DNA from: Rhizobium sp. PDO1-076
GTDB taxonomy: Bacteria; Pseudomonadota; Alphaproteobacteria; Rhizobiales; Rhizobiaceae
NCBI RefSeq assembly: GCF_000247475.1
Contig: NZ_AHZC01000022.1
Location: 1 to 64,000 of the forward strand
Direction: 5' to 3'
DNA: 64,000 nt
Shown: positions 34,816-43,515 of the stretch, in pieces
Numbering within the stretch: the stretch's first letter is position 1
Layout of the letters: every line of letters begins with the position of its first letter
The notes under the pieces: generated by a model
What the model saw: the letters and a program-made list of their open reading frames with translations, nothing else
Told to the model about the DNA's origin: nothing
Database searches by the model: none
Made by a program: the position numbers and the translations under genes

Positions 34816-36471
34816 ATGAGCTCTCCGACGCAATCGATGCTGACCGCTGACAAGGACTGGTGGCGGGGTGCGGTGATCTACCAGATCTATCCGCGCTCCT
34901 ACCAGGACTCCAATGGCGACGGCATCGGTGATCTCAAGGGCATCACCGCGCGCCTGCATCATATTGCCGAACTTGGCGCCGATGCGATCTGGATCTCGCC
35001 CTTCTTCGCCTCGCCGATGAAGGACTTCGGCTACGACGTGTCGAACTATGTCGACGTCGATCCGATGTTCGGCTCGCTCACCGATTTCGACGGGCTGATC
35101 GCAGAGGCTCATCGCCTGGGCATTCGCGTCATGATCGACCTGGTGATGTCGCACTCGTCGGATCAGCATCCGTGGTTTGTCGAAAGCCGCTCGAGCCGCG
35201 TCAATCCGAAGTCGGACTGGTATGTCTGGTCGGATCCGAAGCCGGACGGCGCGCCGCCGAACAACTGGCTGTCGATCTTCGGCGGTTCGGCCTGGCAGTG
35301 GGATCCGACGCGCATGCAATATTACATGCACAACTTCCTGACCTCGCAGCCCGACATGAATCTGCACAATCCGGAAGTGCAGGACGCGCTGCTCGCCGCC
35401 ACCCGCTTCTGGCTGGAGCGCGGCGTCGACGGCTTCCGTCTCGACACGATCAACTTTTACTTCCACGACAAGCAACTGCGCGACAATCCGGCGCTGGCGC
35501 CGGAGCGCCGCAATGCCTCGACGGCACCGGCGGTCAATCCCTACAATTTCCAGGAGCACCTCTACGACAAGAACCGCCCGGAAAATATCGCCTTCCTCAA
35601 GCGCTTCCGGGCCCTGCTCGACGAATATCCGGCAATTGCCGCCGTCGGCGAAGTGGGCGACAGCCAGCGTGGTCTCGAGATCGTCGGCGAATACACTTCC
35701 GGCAACGACAAGATGCAGATGTGTTATGCCTTCGAATTCCTGGCGCCGGAACCGCTGACGCCGGATGTGGTCAAGCAGACGCAGATCAATTTTGCTGCCG
35801 CCGCCCCGGAAGGCTGGGCCTGCTGGGCATTTTCCAACCACGACGTCGTCCGCCACATCAGCCGCTGGGGCGCCGAGGTGCTCGATCGGGACACCTATGC
35901 CAAGATGATGTCGGCGCTGCTGCTGACCCAGCGCGGCTCGGTCTGCATCTATCAGGGCGAAGAGCTTGGCCTGACCGAGGCCGAAATTGCCTTCGAAGAC
36001 CTGCAGGATCCCTATGGCATCCAGTTCTGGCCGGAATTCAAGGGTCGTGACGGCTGCCGCACGCCGATGGTCTGGGACAATCACGCGGCACAGGCCGGTT
36101 TCTCGACAGCCGCCAAGACCTGGCTGCCGATCCCGGTGGAGCATGTGCTGCGGTCGGTGAACACGCAGGTCGGCAAGGAGGAGACGGTTCTCGAGCATTA
36201 CCGCCGGTTCCTGTCGTTCCGCCGCAAGCATCCGGCCTTTGCCAAGGGCGATATCGAATTCCACGCCGCCGGCGAAACGCAGCTGGCCTATACGCGATCC
36301 TTCGGCAACGAGACGCTGCTCTGCCTGTTCAACATGAGCCCGGAGGCGAGCACAATGGCGCTTCCGGCCGGCGAATGGGTGGCGCTCGAAGGCCATGGCT
36401 TCACAAGTGAGATGAACGGCAACCACGTAGAATTGCCGGCATGGGGCGCGTATTTCGCGCGTCATGTCTAA
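34816..36471 (+). CDS. aglA: Alpha-glucosidase AglA (GH13)
   Basis: A 551-residue cytoplasmic family-13 glycoside hydrolase. Conserved regions are 'D-L-V-M-S-H-S-S-D-Q-H' (region I), 'D-G-F-R-L-D-T-I-N-F-Y' with the nucleophile Asp (region II), 'A-V-G-E-V-G-D' with the acid/base Glu (region III) and 'F-S-N-H-D-V-V-R' (region IV). It hydrolyses imported alpha-glucosides to glucose and the partner sugar. It lies between the permease and ATPase genes. Confidence 0.94.
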   Translation: MSSPTQSMLTADKDWWRGAVIYQIYPRSYQDSNGDGIGDLKGITARLHHIAELGADAIWISPFFASPMKDFGYDVSNYVDVDPMFGSLTDFDGLIAEAHRLGIRVMIDLVMSHSSDQHPWFVESRSSRVNPKSDWYVWSDPKPDGAPPNNWLSIFGGSAWQWDPTRMQYYMHNFLTSQPDMNLHNPEVQDALLAATRFWLERGVDGFRLDTINFYFHDKQLRDNPALAPERRNASTAPAVNPYNFQEHLYDKNRPENIAFLKRFRALLDEYPAIAAVGEVGDSQRGLEIVGEYTSGNDKMQMCYAFEFLAPEPLTPDVVKQTQINFAAAAPEGWACWAFSNHDVVRHISRWGAEVLDRDTYAKMMSALLLTQRGSVCIYQGEELGLTEAEIAFEDLQDPYGIQFWPEFKGRDGCRTPMVWDNHAAQAGFSTAAKTWLPIPVEHVLRSVNTQVGKEETVLEHYRRFLSFRRKHPAFAKGDIEFHAAGETQLAYTRSFGNETLLCLFNMSPEASTMALPAGEWVALEGHGFTSEMNGNHVELPAWGAYFARHV

Positions 36472-36486
36472 AAGGGGAGGAAGACA

Positions 36487-37575
36487 ATGACGGGCTTGGT
36501 TCTCAAGGACATTCGCAAGGCATACGGGCAGGTCAAGGTTCTGCACGGGATCGATCTCGACATCAAACAGGGCGAGTTCATCGTCTTTGTCGGGCCGTCG
36601 GGCTGCGGAAAATCAACGCTTCTGCGCATGATTGCCGGCCTTGAGGACATTACCAGCGGTGAAATGCTCATCGATGGCCAGCGCGTCAACGATATCCCGC
36701 CATCCAAGCGCGGCATCGCCATGGTGTTCCAGTCCTATGCGCTCTACCCGCATATGACGGTCTACGACAACATGGCGTTTGGCATGCGCATTGCCGGAGA
36801 GAGCAAGCAGGAGATCGACCGGCGCGTGCGTGCGGCGGGCGACATCCTGCAGCTCGGACCGTATCTCGACCGCCTGCCGAAAGCCCTGTCCGGTGGCCAG
36901 CGCCAGCGCGTCGCCATTGGGCGCGCCATCTGCCGCGATCCGAAGGTCTTCCTCTTCGACGAGCCGCTGTCGAACCTGGATGCGGCCCTGCGCGTCGCCA
37001 CCCGCATCGAGATCGCCAAGCTCAACGACAGCATGCCGGACACGACGATGATCTACGTCACCCATGACCAGGTCGAGGCGATGACGCTTGCCGACCGGAT
37101 CGTCGTGCTGTCTGCCGGCCGCATCGAGCAGGTCGGCCCGCCGCTGGAACTCTATGAGCGTCCGGCCAATCTTTTTGTCGCGCAGTTCATCGGCTCGCCG
37201 GCGATGAACATCATGCCGGCAACCATTGCCGAAGCCGGTCCGGCAACCACCCTGAAGCTCAAGGATGGCAGCACGGTCGCCGTCGATATCGCGACGCAGG
37301 TAAGCGAAAAGGGCAAGGCCGCAAGTTTCGGCGTTCGCCCGGAAGACATCGCGATTGCCACCGGTGACGATTATCTTTTCGAGGGGCTTGTCGATATCGT
37401 TGAGGCGCTGGGCGAAGTGACGATGCTCTACGTCCAGGGACCGGCCGAGGACGCGCCGATCGTCGTCAAGCTGCCGGGTATCGTCGATGTTAAGAAGGGC
37501 ACGAAGCTGCGCTTCTCCGCCGACAAGTCGAAGCTGCACCTTTTTGACGCAGCCGGCCAGACCTATCGCCGTTGA
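36487..37575 (+). CDS. aglK: Alpha-glucoside ABC transporter ATPase AglK
   Basis: A 362-residue MalK-type ATPase. It has Walker A G-P-S-G-C-G-K-S-T (about 37-45), signature L-S-G-G-Q-R-Q-R (about 135-142), Walker B V-F-L-F-D-E-P, and the H-loop in 'Y-V-T-H-D-Q-V-E-A-M'. The C-terminal third is the TOBE regulatory domain. It energises AglEFG. It is the last gene of the agl operon and a strong terminator follows. Confidence 0.95.
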   Translation: MTGLVLKDIRKAYGQVKVLHGIDLDIKQGEFIVFVGPSGCGKSTLLRMIAGLEDITSGEMLIDGQRVNDIPPSKRGIAMVFQSYALYPHMTVYDNMAFGMRIAGESKQEIDRRVRAAGDILQLGPYLDRLPKALSGGQRQRVAIGRAICRDPKVFLFDEPLSNLDAALRVATRIEIAKLNDSMPDTTMIYVTHDQVEAMTLADRIVVLSAGRIEQVGPPLELYERPANLFVAQFIGSPAMNIMPATIAEAGPATTLKLKDGSTVAVDIATQVSEKGKAASFGVRPEDIAIATGDDYLFEGLVDIVEALGEVTMLYVQGPAEDAPIVVKLPGIVDVKKGTKLRFSADKSKLHLFDAAGQTYRR

Positions 37576-37613
37576 GCCCCGGTTTTCTAGGTGTTTTCGC
37601 CTGATTGAGGATT

Positions 37614-37650
37614 AAGGCCCTGTTAGCCCTAGTTGCGACAGGGCCTTTTT
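37614..37650 (+). terminator. Terminator of the agl operon
   Basis: AAGGCCCTGT (37614-37623) pairs with ACAGGGCCTT (37638-37647) around 14 bases. The TTTTT run (37646-37650) begins in the last stem bases. Confidence 0.9.
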
Positions 37651-37745
37651 GCACCCAGGAATGAGCCGCCCAAAATACCAACTGTTAAACTGTCACTGCT
37701 AGCTTTTTGCTCATAAGAACGGACAAAAAAATAGGGACAGGAACA

Positions 37746-38150
37746 ATGGCAGCGCCAAGTGGTTCTCATTTTCTGAAAAAGGAAGAATCCTTCATGTACG
37801 ACCGGGAAAACCGGTACCGCATGGAAGACACGATGAACGCGGGACGTCTCGAGTATACCGAGAACGGCATGACGCATATGGCCGCGCGCCGCTGCGACGT
37901 CGTCCGCATCTCGATGAGCGGGGCGATCATTTCGCTGATCACGCAGGTCAATCTTCCTAAGCAATTCTACTTCGACATTCCGGATGCACGCATCAACAAG
38001 ATCGGTAGCATCCTGCTGAAGACGTTTTCCAACAATACCGCCGAGATCCGCTTCCTGCGTCTGCTGACCCAGAAGGAACTCGACCGTATCTTCGTCTTCT
38101 CCACTCATCCGGCCCACAGGGACCGCGTGCTCGACGTTCGTAGCTGGTAA
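37746..38150 (+). CDS. PilZ-like small protein
   Basis: A 134-residue cytoplasmic protein. The second half has the PilZ-type pattern 'A-A-R-R-C-D-V-V-R-I-S-M-S-G-A-I-I-S', comparable with R-x(4)-R ... D/N-x-S-x-x-G of c-di-GMP receptors, but the residues are not a clean match, so ligand binding is uncertain. The start at 37746 follows AGGGACAGGAACA; an in-frame ATG at 37707 lacks a ribosome site. It is monocistronic, between two terminators. Confidence 0.75.
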   Translation: MAAPSGSHFLKKEESFMYDRENRYRMEDTMNAGRLEYTENGMTHMAARRCDVVRISMSGAIISLITQVNLPKQFYFDIPDARINKIGSILLKTFSNNTAEIRFLRLLTQKELDRIFVFSTHPAHRDRVLDVRSW

Positions 38151-38174
38151 GGCCGCTTTTTTCGTTTCGTGATC

Positions 38175-38215
38175 GAAGGCCGGTGTGGCGCAAGCTACAC
38201 CGGCCTTCAGTTTTT
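38175..38215 (+). terminator. Terminator after the PilZ-like gene
   Basis: A 15-base-pair stem (38175-38189 with 38194-38208, one wobble) carries a GCAA tetraloop and is followed by TTTTT at 38211-38215. Confidence 0.92.
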
Positions 38216-38275
38216 CTGACTGGACATCGACCGCAAAGCTCATAATCCTCCCGGCCAAACACAGGGGAGATATTC

Positions 38276-38980
38276 ATGTCGGAAAATAAGGTTGCCATCG
38301 TCACTGCGGGCGGAAGCGGAATGGGAGCAGCCGCTGCCAAGCGGCTGGCCGCCGATGGCTTCAAGGTCGCCATCCTGTCGTCCTCCGGCAAGGGCGAGGC
38401 GCTGGCGCAGGAACTCGGCGGGATCGGCGTCACCGGCTCCAACCAGTCGAACGACGACCTCAAGCGCCTGGTCGACGCCACCATGTCCACCTGGGGCCGG
38501 GTCGATGTCTTGGTTAACAGCGCAGGCCACGGTCCACGCGCGCAGATCCTCGAAATTACCGACGAGGACTGGCACAAGGGCATCGACGTCTATCTGATGA
38601 ACGTCATCCGCCCGACCCGTCTGGTCACGCCGATCATGCAGGCGCAGAAATCGGGCGTGATCATCAACATCTCGACGGCCTGGGCGTTTGAGCCGAGCGC
38701 CATGTTCCCGACGTCTGCCGTCGCGCGTGCCGGCCTTGCCGCCTTCACCAAGATCTTTGCCGATACCTATGCGGCTGAAAACGTCCGGATGAACAATGTT
38801 CTTCCGGGCTGGATCGACAGCCTGCCGGCCACAGAGGAGCGCCGCGAAGGGGTGCCGATGAAACGATATGGCACCAGTGAGGAAGTCGCTGCAACGGTTG
38901 CCTTTCTGGCCTCGTCCGGCGCCGGATACATTACCGGCCAGAACATCAAGGTCGACGGTGGTCTGACGCGCTCCGTCTGA
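38276..38980 (+). CDS. Short-chain dehydrogenase/reductase homologue with altered active site
   Basis: A 234-residue Rossmann-fold protein. The cofactor motif T-A-G-G-S-G-M-G (residues 10-17) and 'N-S-A-G' (81-84) are kept, and Ser133 matches the catalytic Ser. At the Y-x-x-x-K position the sequence is S-A-V-A-R (Ser147, Arg151), so the catalytic Tyr and Lys are both replaced. It may bind a dinucleotide without normal SDR catalysis. The physiological substrate is unknown. It is monocistronic, preceded by GGGGAG. Confidence 0.85.
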   Translation: MSENKVAIVTAGGSGMGAAAAKRLAADGFKVAILSSSGKGEALAQELGGIGVTGSNQSNDDLKRLVDATMSTWGRVDVLVNSAGHGPRAQILEITDEDWHKGIDVYLMNVIRPTRLVTPIMQAQKSGVIINISTAWAFEPSAMFPTSAVARAGLAAFTKIFADTYAAENVRMNNVLPGWIDSLPATEERREGVPMKRYGTSEEVAATVAFLASSGAGYITGQNIKVDGGLTRSV

Positions 38981-39212
38981 CATTTTGCCGGTGTGGCGGC
39001 TCCGGCATAGTGAGGTATGCCGGTACCGATGGCGGGAGGATGCAGATTTCATCCCGCCATGTGACAAGAAAGATCGACGCGTAAACCTCTTGGTTACCAA
39101 ACTTCTTCATTCTTTAGGGCATCCGACAGAACGGGATCTCCAATCTGTCTGGCCTGTAAGAGTGTCGGCATCGCCGTATTGATGCCATGTGAGTCCGGTA
39201 GCGAGTATCAGT

Positions 39213-40532
39213 ATGGCGTCCTCGACCAAGTTTGTGTCCGGTGGCAATGTGTCTGCCGTTGTAAAGACGAAGTCGCGCACCAGGAAGCGCGGCTCCAGCA
39301 TGCCGACCATCATGGGCATCGGTCTTGCTTGCGGCTTCTGGGCCATGGCCACCCTTGCAATCGTCAAGGGCCTGTCCAGCTCGGCCGTCGAAGCACCGGT
39401 TCTGGCCGGCCATTCGCTGCCGCGCCCCGAACTGGCGCTGACCCAGCCGCTGGCCCCACGCCCGATCACCACGGCCAGTGCCCAGCATGCAGCGCTTGAA
39501 AAGATGCGCGCCCGTTTTGCCGAAGCGATTGCTGCGACCGATCATCTGGGCCTGCTGATGTTGCCGGCCGCCATGCGGCTGGCCGAAGTTGATAAATCTG
39601 ATCGTCTGCTGCTTGCCCGCATCGAGAGCTTCACCGATCCGCAGGCCATGGCTGTGCTGCGAGACGCGCTGGTCGAGGCGGAAGCGACCCGCCAGCAGGC
39701 TGGTCTTGCCACTGCCGCACATGAGCGCCGCACCGCCGCCGATGACGTCGATCCGGTGATGACCGCCTCCATTCCCGTAGCCGCCAGCGCCGCGACAATG
39801 GCGCTCGGCTACGCCGCCCCATCGACGGCCGCCGACGTGGTTGCCGCAGCCGATCCGCGCGAGGAGCCATTTGTCGAATTGCTGTCCGAACCGGACATGG
39901 ACCACGATGCCCTGCCGGATGATGGCCCGATGCCGGGTTCCAAGCCGAAGCCCAAGGCTGTGCTGGTCGAGCCTTTGACCACCGAAACGCCTGCCGCGCC
40001 GCCGAAGCCGAAAAAGACCAAGACTCTGTCCAGCATGCTGGCCTATGCCAAGCCGGACAATCCGATCACCACCGATGATGGCGCCGGTGGCCTGTTCAGC
40101 CGCAAGTCGAAACTTCCGGGTGCCGGCAGCCGTATCGCGGTCTATGTCATCGATGAAGCCGTCGTTCACATGCCGAATGGCGAAAAGCTCGAGGCCCATT
40201 CCGGACGCGGCCACATGCGCGACAAGCCGAAGTTCGTCCATATGAAGAACCAGGGGCCGACTCCGCCGAACGTCTATACCCTGCGCATGCGTGAATCCCG
40301 GTTTCACGGCATCGAGGCGATCCGCATGACCCCGGTCGGCGATTCCAGGATGTACAATCGCGACGGCTTCCTGACCCATACCTATCTCCTGCGCCGGCGC
40401 GGCGACAGTTCCGGCTGTGTCGTGTTCGAGGATTACAATCGTTTCCTCAATGCCTTCAAGCGCGGCAATGTGAAGACGCTGGTCGTCGTGCCAAGCATGC
40501 GCGAACTGCCGAAATACATGGCGATGCTCTAG
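39213..40532 (+). CDS. DUF2778 protein, L,D-transpeptidase-like, membrane-anchored
   Basis: A 439-residue protein with a basic N-terminus and one membrane segment (about 31-51). A helical and Pro/Lys-rich linker is followed by a C-terminal DUF2778 domain (about 300-439). The domain contains 'H-S-G-R-G-H' and 'H-T-Y-L-L-R-R-R-G-D-S-S-G-C', giving a His389/Cys402 pair like the active site of Tlde1/L,D-transpeptidase-type enzymes. A periplasmic peptidoglycan-modifying role is inferred. A GTG at 39189 is an alternative start. The bases from 38981 to 39212 hold no other gene. Confidence 0.8.
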   Translation: MASSTKFVSGGNVSAVVKTKSRTRKRGSSMPTIMGIGLACGFWAMATLAIVKGLSSSAVEAPVLAGHSLPRPELALTQPLAPRPITTASAQHAALEKMRARFAEAIAATDHLGLLMLPAAMRLAEVDKSDRLLLARIESFTDPQAMAVLRDALVEAEATRQQAGLATAAHERRTAADDVDPVMTASIPVAASAATMALGYAAPSTAADVVAAADPREEPFVELLSEPDMDHDALPDDGPMPGSKPKPKAVLVEPLTTETPAAPPKPKKTKTLSSMLAYAKPDNPITTDDGAGGLFSRKSKLPGAGSRIAVYVIDEAVVHMPNGEKLEAHSGRGHMRDKPKFVHMKNQGPTPPNVYTLRMRESRFHGIEAIRMTPVGDSRMYNRDGFLTHTYLLRRRGDSSGCVVFEDYNRFLNAFKRGNVKTLVVVPSMRELPKYMAML

Positions 40533-40563
40533 CAGCTTCTGCCTTTGTCCTGACCATTCCTTC

Positions 40564-40600
40564 ACGCCCCCGACCATCCATCCCGGTCGGGGGCGTTTTT
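40564..40600 (+). terminator. Terminator after the DUF2778 gene
   Basis: ACGCCCCCGACC (40564-40575) pairs with GGTCGGGGGCGT (40585-40596), with T residues at 40596-40600. Confidence 0.92.
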
Positions 40601-40697
40601 GTTGGCGGCAAACCTGCTTGCAAGGGAGCTTGGCGCCGGGCCGGTGATCGCGCCGCTATGGGGGCATTCAGGTGCCGATAAAAATTGTGCACTATTT

Positions 40698-40767
40698 AAT
40701 TGATAGCAATTGACAGTCGCGTGAATCTGCGCGATATAGATTGCGCACAAGCAAATTGCGCGCAATT
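40698..40767 (+). promoter_or_regulatory. Promoter with two AATTG-N4-CAATT dyads (OhrR/MarR-like operator)
   Basis: AATTGATAGCAATT (40698-40711) and AATTGCGCGCAATT (40754-40767) share the same five-base arms and four-base spacer. A perfect -35 TTGACA (40710-40715) overlaps the first dyad. A plausible -10 (GATATA or TATAGA, 40733-40740) lies between the dyads. This geometry suits repression by a MarR/OhrR-type regulator. The regulator gene is not in this window. Confidence 0.6.
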
Positions 40768-40784
40768 AACAAAGGAGCTGCCAA

Positions 40785-41756
40785 ATGTCGGATCGAAACT
40801 CAACTGCACTCTCCCTCACCCGCAGGGGCGCGCTGGTGGCCGGAACGGCATTCGCAGCCCTCGCTTTGGTGAATGCCCCGGCATTCGCAACCCCTTCATT
40901 CGCCTCTACCACATCAGGAGATTTGATCATGAGCAGCATCACCACCAAGGACGGCACGAACATCTTCTACAAGGACTGGGGCTCCAGAGACGGCCAGCCT
41001 GTCCTCTTCTCGCATGGCTGGCCGCTCTCGTCGGATGCCTGGGATGCCCAGATGCTGTATTTCGGCCTGCAGGGTTACCGGGTCATCGCCCATGATCGCC
41101 GCGGCCATGGGCGTTCCGACCAGCCCTGGAACGGCAACAACATGGACCAGTATGCCGATGATCTGGCCGAGCTGATCGAGAAACTCGACCTCAAGGACAT
41201 CGTCATGATCGGTCATTCGACCGGCGGTGGCGAAGTGGCCCACTATATCGGTCGCCACGGCTCGGCCCGTGTCGCCAAGGTCGTCTTGGTCGGCGCCGTT
41301 CCGCCGCTGATGCTGAAGACGGAAGCCAATCCGGAAGGCGTGCCGATGGAAGTGTTCGACAGCATCCGCGCCGGCACGGCAAACAACCGGTCGCAGTTCT
41401 ACTATGACCTGACGCTTCCCTTCTACGGCTTCAACCGCGAGGGTGCCACCGTCAACGAAGGCTTCCGCGAAAGCTTCCGCCTGCAGGGTCTCGCCGGCGG
41501 CATCAAGGGCCAGTACGATTGCATCCGCGAGTTTTCGGAAGTCGACTACACCGACGACCTGAAGGCGATCGACAAGCCGACCCTGATCATCCACGGCGAT
41601 GACGACCAAATCGTGCCGATCAAGGCAACAGCTGAAAAGGCCGCCAAGCTGGTCAAGGGCTCCATCTTCAAGGTCTATGAAGGTGGCCAGCATGGTCTCG
41701 CCCAGACGCAGGCGGACAAGTTCAATGCCGACGTCCTGGGCTTCATCCGCGGCTGA
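40785..41756 (+). CDS. Alpha/beta hydrolase (non-heme haloperoxidase type) with Tat-like leader
   Basis: A 323-residue protein. Residues 1-43 form a twin-arginine-like signal (L-T-R-R-G-A-L-V then a hydrophobic Ala/Leu stretch). The rest is a full non-heme haloperoxidase/esterase with nucleophile Ser145 in G-H-S-T-G, Asp274 and His303. An internal in-frame ATG at 40929, eight bases after AGGAG, begins a complete leaderless enzyme (M-S-S-I-T-T-K-D-G). Both exported and cytoplasmic forms may therefore be made. The substrate is unknown; perhydrolase and esterase activities are common in the family. Confidence 0.88.
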   Translation: MSDRNSTALSLTRRGALVAGTAFAALALVNAPAFATPSFASTTSGDLIMSSITTKDGTNIFYKDWGSRDGQPVLFSHGWPLSSDAWDAQMLYFGLQGYRVIAHDRRGHGRSDQPWNGNNMDQYADDLAELIEKLDLKDIVMIGHSTGGGEVAHYIGRHGSARVAKVVLVGAVPPLMLKTEANPEGVPMEVFDSIRAGTANNRSQFYYDLTLPFYGFNREGATVNEGFRESFRLQGLAGGIKGQYDCIREFSEVDYTDDLKAIDKPTLIIHGDDDQIVPIKATAEKAAKLVKGSIFKVYEGGQHGLAQTQADKFNADVLGFIRG

Positions 41757-41768
41757 GCCAATGCAGGA

Positions 41769-41897
41769 ACCCTTCTCCCGTAGCAGGGAGAAGGGTCCTT
41801 GGCGAAGGGGAGGCGGGTGAGGGACGAGCGTCGAACTCGGGACGCGCTGAACTGCATGCCCCTCACCCTGACCCTCGCCACCCCAGCAGGGCGAGGG
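41769..41897. repeat. Intergenic palindromic repeat / convergent terminator region
   Basis: ACCCTTCTCCC (41769-41779) pairs with GGGAGAAGGGT (41786-41796). Further on, CCCTCGCC (41872-41879) pairs with GGCGAGGG (41890-41897). The wording resembles a widespread rhizobial intergenic repeat. It lies between convergent genes and may end transcription from both sides. Confidence 0.6.
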
Positions 41898-41914
41898 ATC
41901 CTTTTGTGCCGGCT

Positions 41915-42700
41915 TTACATTGCCGGCATCACGGTGATCGCACGCACCGGCATCTCGACGCCGGCGAGCGCACCGGTCTTGGTGGCGGCACCGGTTTCCA
42001 GATTGACCGTGTAGAGGCTGTTGTCTGCCACCAGCCAGGCGGTATTCTTGCCTTCGCCGGTTGCCTGGATGTCGAAGGCATAGGTCTTCGGCATGCCTTC
42101 GATGCCGAGCTTGCCGATCGCCTTCAGTGTCCCGTCATTCGGCTTGGTCTGCTGGATCAGTGCGCCGATCGTCGCATCGATATTGTACATGGCCGTCTTT
42201 TCCGGCTTGCCCATCGAATTGGTATAGGCGGCCGCCACCGTGTTGGGCGCTTCGCCCTTGTGCATGTCGCCCTCTTCGAAGGCGAGATTGCCGTCGACGG
42301 TGACGGCACCGGTGTCGGGATGAACGCGGTAATTCGTCGTGCCGGTCATGTAGCGCAGGCGGTCGGCGGCAGGGTTGAAGTTCACCACAACCGGCGCCGC
42401 GCCGATCGTGAGCGGCTTGTCCATCTTGGCAACTTCAGTGGCAGCACCGGTCGCGGGGTCGATCGTGACAATGACGCTGTCTGCAGTTACGCCGACAATG
42501 GTCTTCGTGCCCGGGCGAAAGTCGAGGCCGACCAGTTTCGTCACGCCGGTCACGTCCATCGTCTTGGTGGTATCAGGCTTGTCGGTATCGAACATCACGA
42601 GTGTCTTATCGCCGGCAAGGCCGAGGGCAGGCGCCGCATGGGCTGAAAACGCGGTCAGCGCGGTGGCGGCGGTCAGGCTGAGAATGCTCAAGGTCTTCAT
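41915..42700 (-). CDS. Secreted DUF4394 protein
   Basis: A 261-residue protein with a signal peptide (cleavage near A-H-A at about residue 21). A repeated beta-rich body follows, with 'F-D-T-D-K-P', 'G-L-D-F-R-P-G-T-K' and 'N-P-A-A-D-R-L-R-Y', the DUF4394 (beta-propeller-like) signature. The start at 42700 is used because upstream in-frame codons lack a signal peptide. It is divergent from an ECF sigma factor gene and is a plausible target of it. No biochemical function is known to me. Confidence 0.85.
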   Translation of the reverse strand: MKTLSILSLTAATALTAFSAHAAPALGLAGDKTLVMFDTDKPDTTKTMDVTGVTKLVGLDFRPGTKTIVGVTADSVIVTIDPATGAATEVAKMDKPLTIGAAPVVVNFNPAADRLRYMTGTTNYRVHPDTGAVTVDGNLAFEEGDMHKGEAPNTVAAAYTNSMGKPEKTAMYNIDATIGALIQQTKPNDGTLKAIGKLGIEGMPKTYAFDIQATGEGKNTAWLVADNSLYTVNLETGAATKTGALAGVEMPVRAITVMPAM

Positions 42701-42963
42701 GGTCTTCTCCCGAATATGTTGATCCGGAAAGCGCCGGAATGGCACCTCCTGAACTTTAGACACGCGGGCGATGCACTTTGGATGCAGCGAATTCGTATTT
42801 ATTTCTGCATCCAAATCGTCTGCTGCCGTGTCTCATCCGTAGAAGGGATGAACACATGGGTTTGATCGGGGATATGGATCATCGGCAGCGGGGCGCGGGT
42901 GAGAAGCCTTGCAATCGCCCGTCGCGCCGCTACGCTTTGGTCAGACGAGGAAAAGGAGTTCGG
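42701..42963. promoter_or_regulatory. Divergent region between the DUF4394 gene and the ECF sigma gene
   Basis: These 263 bases carry both start signals, including AAAAGGAG before the sigma gene. They should hold an autoregulated ECF promoter, but no convincing -35/-10 pair was identified by eye. Confidence 0.35.
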
Positions 42964-43515
42964 ATGGAGGATCCGCAACAGCGGCTGGAGATGGCGCTGA
43001 AGTCGTGCGCTGTCGGGGACCGCAAGGGACTTGCCGTGATCTATCACAGCGAGGCCGCGCGCATGGTGACGATCGCCGAGCGCATCCTGCGCCGCCACGA
43101 TCTGGCCGAGGAAATCGTCCAGGAAGCTTTCCTGCAGATCTGGCAGAAGGCCGGGCAATATAGTCCCGAACGCGGTTCCGCCCGCGGCTGGCTCTATGCC
43201 GTGGTCAGGAGCCGCTCGCTCAATGCCATCCGCGACGGACGGCGTGAGGAACTGACCGATACGGAAAGCCTGGAGCGGTTGCAGGACGAGGCACAGGATG
43301 GCCTGTTTGCCGATCTGTTCGACGATCTCGACCAGTCGAGCCGCCTGCGCGCCTGCCTGCAGCGCCTGGATGCCCTGCGCCGCAAGACCGTCCTGATGGC
43401 CTATGTCTCGGGCTATAGTCATGGCGAGATTGCCGGTCGGCTAAAACTGCCGCTCGGAACCGCAAAGGCCTGGATCCGCCGCTCGCTTCTGGCATTGCGG
43501 GAGTGCATGGCATGA
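42964..43515 (+). CDS. ECF RNA polymerase sigma factor, SigK type
   Basis: A 183-residue ECF sigma factor. Region 2 (about 25-90) has 'D-L-A-E-E-I-V-Q-E-A-F-L-Q-I-W'. Region 4 (about 125-180) has 'G-Y-S-H-G-E-I-A-G-R-L-K-L-P-L-G-T-A-K'. The start at 42964 follows AAAAGGAGTT. The stop overlaps the anti-sigma gene (ATGA), the classic arrangement of a sigma with its inhibitor. It probably activates its own operon and the divergent DUF4394 gene. Confidence 0.93.
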   Translation: MEDPQQRLEMALKSCAVGDRKGLAVIYHSEAARMVTIAERILRRHDLAEEIVQEAFLQIWQKAGQYSPERGSARGWLYAVVRSRSLNAIRDGRREELTDTESLERLQDEAQDGLFADLFDDLDQSSRLRACLQRLDALRRKTVLMAYVSGYSHGEIAGRLKLPLGTAKAWIRRSLLALRECMA

